Positions 1 to 6,550 of a stretch of 64,000 nucleotides of DNA are shown here, one piece after another. Positions within the stretch are counted from its first letter, which is position 1. Every line of letters begins with the position of its first letter. The DNA is from Actinopolymorpha singaporensis (GTDB taxonomy: Bacteria > Actinomycetota > Actinomycetes > Propionibacteriales > Actinopolymorphaceae). A program made the position numbers and the translations under genes. Below the pieces are notes generated by a model that was given only the letters and a program-made list of their open reading frames with translations, ran no database searches and was not told where the DNA came from. The DNA is taken from NCBI RefSeq assembly GCF_900104745.1, contig NZ_LT629732.1, positions 2,095,981 through 2,159,980 of the forward strand, given 5' to 3'.

Positions 1-60
1 TGGATCGTCGTCGCTTCGCCCGGCGACAGCGGGACCGTTCACATTCGCCTCGTCACTCAC
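1..60 (-). CDS. possible 5' end of a gene running off the window
   Basis: On the minus strand a GTG at the right end opens a frame that reads MSDEANVNGPAVAGRSDDDP and leaves the window without a stop. The composition looks like the polar N-terminus of a cytoplasmic actinobacterial protein, and a G-rich stretch precedes the GTG. Twenty codons are too few to name a product, and the same bases are open in a plus-strand frame, so this is only a suggestion. Confidence 0.3.
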   Translation of the reverse strand, partial: MSDEANVNGPAVAGRSDDDP

Positions 61-120
61 GGCCCCGAGGCTATGCCCGAACCGATGCGTTCCTCATTCC
101 GTTTTCGGCGTCCTCCTCGA

Positions 121-933
121 TCAGCGCCGCGCTCGGACCAGCAGTGCGGCGTGGGGGAGGGTCAGCAGGCCGTCCACGTCGGCGAACTCCCCGCTGAACT
201 CGTCGAAGAAGCGCCTGATCTCGGCCCGGACCTCAGGCGGCTGGCTCCGGATCAGCTGGCCGGTGAACGCCACTCCTGCAGCCGGTCCGCTCCACCACTC
301 GTCGGCGGCGACCCGATGGTTCCAGCGCAGCGTCTCGCCGTACGCCTCCCGCAGGCCTGCCGACTCCAGCAACGCGGTCAGGCCCGCCGGGGTGCGGGAG
401 AAGTCCTCCTCCGGCGGCAGCGGCGGAAGGTGCGGCGGTCGTTGTGCACCAGCGGCCTGAATGGCGCGGCCGATCAGCGCCTGCCCCGGTGCGGGTGGCG
501 TCGCCCAGATCGTCAGCGCGACCCACCCGTCGGGCCGAGCCACACGGCGCAGCTCGGCGAGCGCGGACCGGGGCCGGCCGACATGGTTGAGTACGAAGTT
601 GCCCACGACGGCATCGAACTCCCCGTCACCGAACGGCAGAGCCGGCAGAACGGCGACCCGGCAGTCGGCCGTGGGTGCCGCCGCACGGGCGAGCTCCACC
701 ATCGAGGGTTCGGCGTCCACTGCGGTCACCTTCGCGCCCCGGTCGCACGCGGCGGCCGCGACCGTGCCGGGGCCGGTTCCCACGTCCAGTACCCGAACAC
801 CCGGGCCCACCTCGGCCGCGTCCAGCAGGTGCGGAACCGTGTGTGCGCACAGTTCGGCGAAGGTGTCGGCATAGGCAGCAGCTCGGCCCGCCCAGATCTG
901 CCGTTCACTGTCGTCGAAGGCCGTCACCGACAC
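121..933 (-). CDS. class I SAM-dependent methyltransferase
   Basis: Predicted cytoplasmic methyltransferase of the Methyltransf_11/25 type. The SAM-binding glycine loop is visible as VLDVGTGPGTVAA about 50 residues in, followed by an acidic residue at the end of strand 2 (VTAVDAEPSMV) and motif IV (FDAVVGNFVLNHV). The C-terminal half (LRWNHRVAADEWW, FTGQLIRSQPP) resembles the substrate lid of small-molecule methyltransferases. The frame stays open upstream, but GTG at 933 (with GGATGG five bases before it) gives a normal length of about 270 residues and avoids overlap with the divergent coiled-coil gene. Substrate unknown. Confidence 0.8.
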   Translation of the reverse strand: MSVTAFDDSERQIWAGRAAAYADTFAELCAHTVPHLLDAAEVGPGVRVLDVGTGPGTVAAAACDRGAKVTAVDAEPSMVELARAAAPTADCRVAVLPALPFGDGEFDAVVGNFVLNHVGRPRSALAELRRVARPDGWVALTIWATPPAPGQALIGRAIQAAGAQRPPHLPPLPPEEDFSRTPAGLTALLESAGLREAYGETLRWNHRVAADEWWSGPAAGVAFTGQLIRSQPPEVRAEIRRFFDEFSGEFADVDGLLTLPHAALLVRARR

Positions 934-963
934 ACTGACACCATCCAAAGTTTCGACACCCGC

Positions 964-1695
964 ATGATCGACGCCGCGGGCGAGCCTAGAGCATCCGCCC
1001 GCCAGCTGATGCGACGTAAACTCGCTGACATGCCAACCGGCGGCATCGGGCGGCAGTACGAACCGCGGCAAACCACTCGTACGCAGCGAATCGCCCTGGC
1101 CTTCCGCCAGCGTGCGGCCGAGACGCGTGCGCTCGCCGCGAGGCTTCGCAAGGGGGCTTCGGAAAGACGCAACCTCCTCGCGGCGCACGCCCGTGAGGAG
1201 TCCGCGCGCCGTGAGCGCGCTGCCGAGGAACGAGCCCGCACGGGCGGCGAACGCGAACGCGCCGCCAAGGCCCGCAGGCGGATGTCGCACCTTCGAGGCG
1301 TCGCAGCCGACGCGCGCCGGAGACTGGAGGAGTTGCGCTACATCCAGGCCACCGAACGCATGCGCGCGGCGAACGAACGCGACCAGCTCGCCGACCGGCG
1401 TGACCGCGAGGCCGACATGCGTGACCGGGACGCCGACCAGCGGGAACAGGTCGCCGACGAACGCGACCGAAGCGCCGACCTACGCAACCACGAGGCCGAC
1501 GTGCGCGATCGGATGGCAGACGACCGTGAACGCGGTGCGGACGAGCGCGACCGTGGCGCCGACCGGCGTGACGTGGACGCCGACGAACGCGAACAGGCAG
1601 CGGACGAACGCGAAAGCAAAGCCGACGAACGCGACGGCCGCACTGGCGAACCCGAGCACCCCACCCCTCGGCGGGGCCGCGCAAGCGGCGGTTGA
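964..1695 (+). CDS. heptad-repeat coiled-coil protein (ADERDR repeats)
   Basis: A strongly charged Arg/Asp/Glu/Ala protein. The N-terminal third is an arginine/alanine-rich helix (QRAAETRALAARLRKGASER). The C-terminal half is twelve heptads of the form A-D-x-R-[DE]-x-x with no break. Such repeats form long surface-charged coiled coils and are known in actinobacterial proteins, sometimes joined to GGDEF or GAF modules; no enzymatic domain is present here. The ATG at 964 lies about 30 bases from the divergent methyltransferase start. ATGs at 1009 and 1030 are alternatives, and none has a clear ribosome site. Function unknown, perhaps a scaffold or spacer. Confidence 0.55.
   Translation: MIDAAGEPRASARQLMRRKLADMPTGGIGRQYEPRQTTRTQRIALAFRQRAAETRALAARLRKGASERRNLLAAHAREESARRERAAEERARTGGERERAAKARRRMSHLRGVAADARRRLEELRYIQATERMRAANERDQLADRRDREADMRDRDADQREQVADERDRSADLRNHEADVRDRMADDRERGADERDRGADRRDVDADEREQAADERESKADERDGRTGEPEHPTPRRGRASGG
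1390..1641 (+). repeat. 12 x 21-bp in-frame tandem repeat
   Basis: Twelve consecutive 21-base units, each beginning GCC/GCG GAC (Ala-Asp), encode the heptads of the coiled-coil protein. Units differ mainly at third positions and in residues 3, 6 and 7, so this is an old, selected repeat and not a fresh slippage product. Confidence 0.85.
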
Positions 1696-1705
1696 CGCCA
1701 GGTAC

Positions 1706-2800
1706 TCACCCCTGCGAACGGCTCCTCGGCCACAGCTGTGGTTTCCGTCTCGCGGCGAGGTCCTCGACCCAGCCGAAGACGAGCAACGCCACCACCAGGA
1801 GCGGCCAGGTGAGCACGTACTTCCACCAGTTCGTCCGCAGGGGAAGGGTGTTCGCGAGGGACGGCACGCTCCACATCCAGTCGATCACCAGGACCGCTGC
1901 GATGAGCGCGAGTTCGTGCCAGAGGTAGATGGTGACCGCCCGCGCGTTGAAGACGTGCACCACCTTGTCGACCGGCCACGCCCGCCGCAGCCAGCCGAGG
2001 TCGCGTGGCCGGAAACGAAACAGCAGCAGGACGAACCCGAACGACCAGTACGCCTGGGCGAGCGGGATGGGACCCAGGTCGTAGCCCTGCTGGGTCTGGT
2101 GGGTGAGGGCGTACCAGCCGCCGACTGCCAGCGCGGGCACGGCCAGAGCACACGCGGCGCGAGGCGACAGGCGGGCGATCTGCCCGTGGTGGTGGGCGAA
2201 CCCCAGCAGCCAGCACGCGCCGAACACCGTCAGGTCGGTGACGATCCTGCCCAGGGCAGGGGAGTCACCGGTGTCCAGCACCCCGAGTTGCAGCAGGGTC
2301 ACCGCCAGCAGGGACCCGGCGATCAGCGGCACCGGCAACCGCCGGAAGGCGGCCAGTGCCAGCGGGGCGAGCAGGACGAACCACAGGTACGCCCGGACGT
2401 ACCACAGCGGCTCGTTGACCTGCCAGGCCCACTGGCTGAACGGTGGATCGTCCAGTGGCACCACCCACAGCAACAGCCGAGCCCACCACCCACTCGCCTG
2501 GGACGGGTCGGGTGGTCCCCACCCGTGCAGGAACATCGCCGGTACGACGAACACGGCGAAGACGCCGAACGGCACCAGCACCCGGCGCATCCGGGCGCCG
2601 ACCACCGACACCGCGGCTCTGCGCTCCAGCGAAGCAGCCATCAGCGATCCGGCGAGCGCGAACATGACGCCGAGCGAAGGGAAGAGCAACGTCAGCCAGG
2701 GCCAGCCGAAGGCGTGGTAGGTGACGATACGGACGAGTGCCAGTGCGCGGAGCAGGTCGAGGTACCTGTCCCGGCCGGCCCCGGGCGCCGGACCGGTCAC
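1706..2800 (-). CDS. acyltransferase 3 family membrane protein
   Basis: Integral membrane acyltransferase of the OafA/YrhL type, expected to O-acylate a cell-surface or small-molecule substrate. The family signature is near the N-terminus: an Arg in RYLDLLRALA followed by RIVTYHAFG, giving the characteristic Arg and His in helix 1. About ten hydrophobic segments follow (for example VLVPFGVFAVFVVPAMFL, WFVLLAPLALAAF, YVLTWPLLVVALLVFGWV). At 364 residues it is a membrane domain only, without a fused SGNH domain. It starts 9 bases after the stop of the DUF305 lipoprotein gene, so the two probably form an operon. It converges with the coiled-coil gene. Confidence 0.85.
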   Translation of the reverse strand: MTGPAPGAGRDRYLDLLRALALVRIVTYHAFGWPWLTLLFPSLGVMFALAGSLMAASLERRAAVSVVGARMRRVLVPFGVFAVFVVPAMFLHGWGPPDPSQASGWWARLLLWVVPLDDPPFSQWAWQVNEPLWYVRAYLWFVLLAPLALAAFRRLPVPLIAGSLLAVTLLQLGVLDTGDSPALGRIVTDLTVFGACWLLGFAHHHGQIARLSPRAACALAVPALAVGGWYALTHQTQQGYDLGPIPLAQAYWSFGFVLLLFRFRPRDLGWLRRAWPVDKVVHVFNARAVTIYLWHELALIAAVLVIDWMWSVPSLANTLPLRTNWWKYVLTWPLLVVALLVFGWVEDLAARRKPQLWPRSRSQG

Positions 2801-2809
2801 CAGGGTGGC

Positions 2810-3475
2810 TCACAGCTTCTTGAGCAGTGCCTGCATCTTCACGATCTCGGCCGGATAGTTCGTGACGATCTCCGCCGCCAGCTTCTTCGCCGACGGGTAG
2901 AGGCCCTTGGCCTGCTCGATCTTCGCCTCGTCCACCGCCTCGGAGTACTGGTGGATCATGGCCTCCACGTACATCTTGTCGAACTGCTTGCCGGAGGCGT
3001 GCCGCAGGTCGGACAGTTCGTGCTCGTCCATCATCCCGGGGCTGTGGCTCGCGGTCGGCGTTCCCGGGCTGGGCGAATGCGTCATGTGCGGAGACATGTG
3101 CGGGGTCATGTGCGGCGTCGGATCCATGGTGGGCACAGGTTCACCCCATGCCTTCAGCCACGCGGACAGTTCGGCGACCTTGGGCGCGTGGGCGGCCTTG
3201 ATCTTCGCCGCGAGCGACTTGACCTGCGCGTTGGTCGCCTTCTTGGCGGCCAGCCTGCTCATCGCCACCACTTCCAGGTTGTGCTCGACCATCTCCTCGG
3301 TGAACTCCACGTCCTGGGCGTTGTGCTTCCCGGCCGGAACGGTCACGTCGGCGGGTTGTGCCGGGGTGCCGTTGCCTCCGCCGCAGCCTGCGAGCAGCGT
3401 CGCGATGCCGATCAGAGCGGCGACGGCGACGGCGGAGTACGCGCCCTTGTGTACGACGTTCCGTGCGGCACCCAT
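2810..3475 (-). CDS. DUF305 domain lipoprotein, His/Met-rich
   Basis: Secreted lipoprotein: signal peptide ending in the lipobox LLAGC. Two DUF305 modules follow, FTEEMVEHNLEVVAMSRLA and YVEAMIHQYSEAVDEAKIE. The usual HH of this four-helix family is reduced to one His in each. Between them lies a Met/His-rich linker (TPHMTPHMSPHMTH), a typical soft-metal ligand array. DUF305 proteins are often found with copper functions, so a periplasm-side metal role is a reasonable inference. GGGAGA lies seven bases before the ATG. A hairpin (about 3497-3528) sits in the presumed leader. Confidence 0.85.
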   Translation of the reverse strand: MGAARNVVHKGAYSAVAVAALIGIATLLAGCGGGNGTPAQPADVTVPAGKHNAQDVEFTEEMVEHNLEVVAMSRLAAKKATNAQVKSLAAKIKAAHAPKVAELSAWLKAWGEPVPTMDPTPHMTPHMSPHMTHSPSPGTPTASHSPGMMDEHELSDLRHASGKQFDKMYVEAMIHQYSEAVDEAKIEQAKGLYPSAKKLAAEIVTNYPAEIVKMQALLKKL

Positions 3476-3496
3476 GTGGATCTCCCCGTGTCGAGA

Positions 3497-3528
3497 GGAA
3501 CAGGAGCGGCGGTGTGCGACCGCCGTTC
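3497..3528 (-). promoter_or_regulatory. leader hairpin upstream of DUF305 gene
   Basis: CGGCGGT-GTGCG-ACCGCCG flanked by GGAAC/GTTCC forms a stem-loop 20-50 bases upstream of the DUF305 start. It could be an operator or mRNA structure; no effector can be assigned. Confidence 0.35.
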
Positions 3529-3646
3529 CGGCAACCCCGGAACGCGGTCCCCAACGCTGCGTACCCGTGGAGATCGACGGGACCCGCGACCTCGGTCCCG
3601 CGGTGGTCCTGTGGGATTGGTCCCATCGGCCCGGTTGAACCGGTGA

Positions 3647-4234
3647 TCAACTGCCCTGAGGCTGCTCGTCCCGCCGGCCGGGTGACTGGTCGCCGCGCTG
3701 ACCGGCGCGGGGACCGCGGCACAGCAGCCCCGCGCCTGCACCGAACGTGGTGCCCAACGTCCACCCGGCCACGATGTCGGTGGGCCAGTGACCGCCGAGG
3801 TAGACCATGCAGACCCCGACGACGGCCGTGCCGGCGGCCAGGATCAGTGCCCACAGAAATCTCGCTCGCGTGGACCTCAGCGTCGTCGCCAGCAGAAGAG
3901 CGGTCGCCGCGGCAGACGTGAGCGCCGCGTGGGTGGAAGGCATCGACGCGCCACCGAGGTGGACGAGAGCGAGATCCGACGGCGGCCGGGACCGGTCGAT
4001 GATCTCCTTGAGCAGCCTCGCCACGACGTCCGCGGTCACGACCGCCAGGACGACCGCGCCGGCCTGGCGGTAGGCACGCGTCGCCACGACGACCACGACG
4101 GCGAGGAGAGCGACTGTGGCCAGTGCGGTGGGGCTGGTCCCGATCCACATCAGCGTCCGGGCGGCGCCGGTGGCCCACTCGCTCCGGTGCGCGGCCAAGA
4201 GGTGCATGAGCCGGTCGTCCACCCAGCCACCCAC
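3647..4234 (-). CDS. PAP2-family phosphatase (membrane)
   Basis: Membrane phosphatase of the PAP2 superfamily, acting on lipid phosphates or undecaprenyl pyrophosphate-like substrates. The three motifs are present: KEIIDRSRP, PSTHA (Thr instead of the usual Gly) and YLGGHWPTDIVAG, embedded in five to six hydrophobic segments (ALATVALLAVVVVVATRAY, FLWALILAAGTAVVGVCMV). The frame is open further upstream, but GTG 4234 has GGGAGG about 11 bases before it and avoids overlap with the divergent dinB. ATG 4207 is the alternative. Confidence 0.8.
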   Translation of the reverse strand: MGGWVDDRLMHLLAAHRSEWATGAARTLMWIGTSPTALATVALLAVVVVVATRAYRQAGAVVLAVVTADVVARLLKEIIDRSRPPSDLALVHLGGASMPSTHAALTSAAATALLLATTLRSTRARFLWALILAAGTAVVGVCMVYLGGHWPTDIVAGWTLGTTFGAGAGLLCRGPRAGQRGDQSPGRRDEQPQGS

Positions 4235-4378
4235 GGCCCCACCGTCCTCCCCGCCAGGCGCGAGCGACGATCGACCCGCCGGATGAATCGTGCCGTACGC
4301 CGGCCGACCCCCGCCAGCCGATCTCCGCCATGGAAAGGCCGGACCTCCGCAGCCCTCGCGTGCGGAGGACAACTTATG

Positions 4379-4392
4379 CGAACATATGTTCG
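4379..4392. promoter_or_regulatory. LexA (SOS) box over the dinB start codon
   Basis: CGAACATATGTTCG is a perfect 14-bp palindrome matching the Gram-positive/actinobacterial SOS box CGAAC-N4-GTTCG. The dinB ATG lies inside it. LexA bound here would block initiation or early elongation; this predicts DNA-damage induction of dinB. Confidence 0.8.
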
Positions 4393-5582
4393 TGACGGTG
4401 GATGCGACCATCCTGCACGCGGACCTCGACGCGTTCTATGCCTCTGTCGAGCAGCGTGACGATCCCGGCCTGCGGGGTCGCCCCGTCATCGTCGGTGGCG
4501 GTGTGGTGCTGGCCGCCAGTTACGAGGCCAAGGCCCACGGCGTCCGTACCGCCATGGGAGGTGCGCAGGCCCGGCAGCTGTGTCCGCAGGCGATCGTCGT
4601 ACCACCCCGGATGTCGGCCTATTCCGAAGCCAGTGCGGCGGTGTTCGAGGTGTTCGAGCAGACGACCCCGCTGGTGGAGGGGTTGTCGATCGACGAGGCG
4701 TTCCTCGACGTGGGCGGGCTCCGGCGGATCTCCGGGGCTCCGGCCGACATCGCGGCGAAGCTGCGGCGCGACGTGCTCGACCAGGTGGGCCTGCCCATCA
4801 CGGTCGGGGTCGCCCGGACGAAGTTCCTCGCCAAGGTGGCCAGCGGTGTCGCCAAACCCGACGGGTTGCTCGTCGTGCCACCCGACCGCGAGCTGGCCTT
4901 CCTGCATCCGCTGAACGTCGGCCGGCTGTGGGGAGTCGGGGAGGTGACGGCGAAGAAGCTGCACGACCGGGGGATCACCACAGTGGGGCACGTCGCCGAA
5001 CTCCCCCAGTCGGCGCTGGTCGCCATGCTCGGTCAGGCGGCCGGGCGGCACCTGCACGCACTGGCCCACAACCGCGACCCCCGACCGGTGCGGGTGGGGC
5101 ACCGCCGGGGCTCGGTCGGCGCGCAGCGCGCGCTCGGCCAGCGGCCGCGGTCGACGGAGGAGGTGGACGCGATCTTGACCGGGCTGGTCGACCGGGTCAC
5201 CCGGCGGATGCGTGCGGCGGGGCGCACCGGTCGCACGATCGTGCTCCGGCTGCGGTTCGCGGACTTCTCCCGGGTGACGCGGTCGCACACCCTGTCGCAC
5301 CCGACCGCGCAGACGAACGAGATTCTCCAGGCGGTACGCGGGTTGCGGGCAGCCGCCGCGCCGATGATCGAACGCCGTGGGCTCACCCTCGTCGGCGTGG
5401 CGGTCGGAAACCTCGACGACGACAGCGCGGTCCAGTTGGCGTTGCCGTTCGACCGCCGGCAACACGACGCCCTCGACGAGGCGGTCGACAAGGTTCGACG
5501 GCGGTTCGACTCCGGCGCGGTGACGAGGGCGGCGCTGCTCGGCCGCGACCAGGGCATCTCCGTCCCGCTGCTGCCCGACTAG
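4386..5582 (+). CDS. dinB: DNA polymerase IV
   Basis: Y-family translesion polymerase. Catalytic motifs are intact: ILHADLDAFYASVEQ at the N-terminus and LSIDEAFLDV about 105 residues in. Also present are the helix-hairpin-helix region (LWGVGEVTAKKLHDRGITTVG), the little-finger domain, and a C-terminal clamp-binding peptide of the QLALPF type. The family start MFVTVDATILHAD is chosen; GGAGGA is 17 bases upstream, unusually far. A second ATG at 4376, better spaced, is out of frame and would make only a 27-codon peptide, so translation may instead be leaderless. The stop codon overlaps that of the convergent DUF2087 gene. Confidence 0.93.
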   Translation: MFVTVDATILHADLDAFYASVEQRDDPGLRGRPVIVGGGVVLAASYEAKAHGVRTAMGGAQARQLCPQAIVVPPRMSAYSEASAAVFEVFEQTTPLVEGLSIDEAFLDVGGLRRISGAPADIAAKLRRDVLDQVGLPITVGVARTKFLAKVASGVAKPDGLLVVPPDRELAFLHPLNVGRLWGVGEVTAKKLHDRGITTVGHVAELPQSALVAMLGQAAGRHLHALAHNRDPRPVRVGHRRGSVGAQRALGQRPRSTEEVDAILTGLVDRVTRRMRAAGRTGRTIVLRLRFADFSRVTRSHTLSHPTAQTNEILQAVRGLRAAAAPMIERRGLTLVGVAVGNLDDDSAVQLALPFDRRQHDALDEAVDKVRRRFDSGAVTRAALLGRDQGISVPLLPD

Positions 5583-6190
5583 GAGGGGCCCCGGGCTCCG
5601 ATCGGATCGTTCGCCTTGTCGGCCAAGGCGTAAACGCTGTTGCGGTCGCGGGTCAGCACGCCCACGTCGACCATCAGCCGGCGCAGCGTGGCGACGTCGT
5701 CGTCGACCTCCCGGACGATCTCGTTGACCTCGGCCTCGGTGTAGGAGACGTCGCGGTTGAAGAAGCTCGCCAGGAAGTACGCGAGGTCGTCCAGGTGCGC
5801 GTCGTCCACCGGCATGCTGGTGAGCCGGCCGTGGGAGAACATGCCCCGCAGGTACGGGAAGTCCTCCAACCGGCGTACGACCGGATTGATCTCGTCGAGT
5901 TCGTGCGCGGCCCCGCGTAGCAGATCCGCCCGCACCTCGATGCGCGGTCCGTCGGCCGCGATCAGTCCGACCGCCGTGAGCCGTCCGTACAACCTCGCGG
6001 TGCTTGGCGCGTCGAGTCCCAGCGCCTGCGCGCAACGGCTGACCGCGCCGCGCTCGGCGGGTTCGCGTTCCAGCATCCAGCCGAGCATCCGCAGCGCGTC
6101 CGGGTCCGCGAGCGTCGTCAACAGCGACGCCGACGTCGCCAGCGCGGACGTGGCCGTCACCTGTGTCGTAGCCGAAGGAGCCTGGACCAT
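5579..6190 (-). CDS. DUF2087 winged-helix protein
   Basis: About 200 residues. The N-terminal half reads as a winged helix (LADPDALRMLGWML, AVSRCAQALGLDAPSTARLYGRLTAVGLI). The C-terminal half is DUF2087-like: FLASFFNRDVSYTEAEVNEIV followed by DVATLRRLMVDVGVLTRD. Proteins of this form are treated as ArsR-like transcriptional regulators; ligand and targets are unknown. Its stop shares bases with the dinB stop, so the two are tightly convergent. Confidence 0.75.
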   Translation of the reverse strand: MVQAPSATTQVTATSALATSASLLTTLADPDALRMLGWMLEREPAERGAVSRCAQALGLDAPSTARLYGRLTAVGLIAADGPRIEVRADLLRGAAHELDEINPVVRRLEDFPYLRGMFSHGRLTSMPVDDAHLDDLAYFLASFFNRDVSYTEAEVNEIVREVDDDVATLRRLMVDVGVLTRDRNSVYALADKANDPIGARGPS

Positions 6191-6448
6191 CCTCGCCCCA
6201 CCTCGCTCGTGCTGCCTCGTGTGTACGTACCGGCCCGTTCGAACTGCCTCGGCACGCCAGCATGGTGAGCGTCGCGGCGTCCCGGCAATCGGTTATCGGA
6301 CCGTTCGGCCAAGGGGTACGGATGCCGGGCCTGCGGAGTTGCGTGGGGGCCGCCGAAAACCGGTTGCCGGACCGTGGGGGCCGGTGTTTCACTCCGCCCA
6401 GCCGACCAGGCCCACCAGCCGTCGAGGCAGACCGAGAGGGAGACGCAG

Positions 6449-6550
6449 ATGCGAGCCACGTTCATGTCCATCCGAGAAGGGATCTTCATCTACGTAGAGG
6501 ACATGACGCGTGGTGCGGACGTTGAATCTTGGGATTGTGGCTCATGTTGA
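6449..6550 (+). CDS. leader peptide ORF upstream of ribosomal protection gene
   Basis: A 33-codon ORF (begins MRATFMSIREGIFIYVEDM, ends SWDCGSC) with a good ribosome site (GAGAGGGAG) 6-7 bases before its ATG. It overlaps the first 41 bases of the resistance gene in another frame and also contains that gene's ribosome site. Ribosomal protection genes such as tet(M) are controlled by leader peptides whose translation changes when ribosomes stall, so a similar role is inferred. It is too short to prove coding by composition. Confidence 0.5.
   Translation: MRATFMSIREGIFIYVEDMTRGADVESWDCGSC

Noticed and set aside
1112-3646. 844-codon plus-strand open frame
   Set aside because: Runs across the coiled-coil gene in a different frame and then antisense to the acyltransferase and DUF305 genes; no domain, low-complexity composition.
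4376-4459. ATG at 4376 as the start of a regulatory upstream peptide for dinB
   Set aside because: Well spaced from GGAGGA but the 27-codon product is out of frame with dinB and has no visible relation to control; kept only as a remark on start choice.
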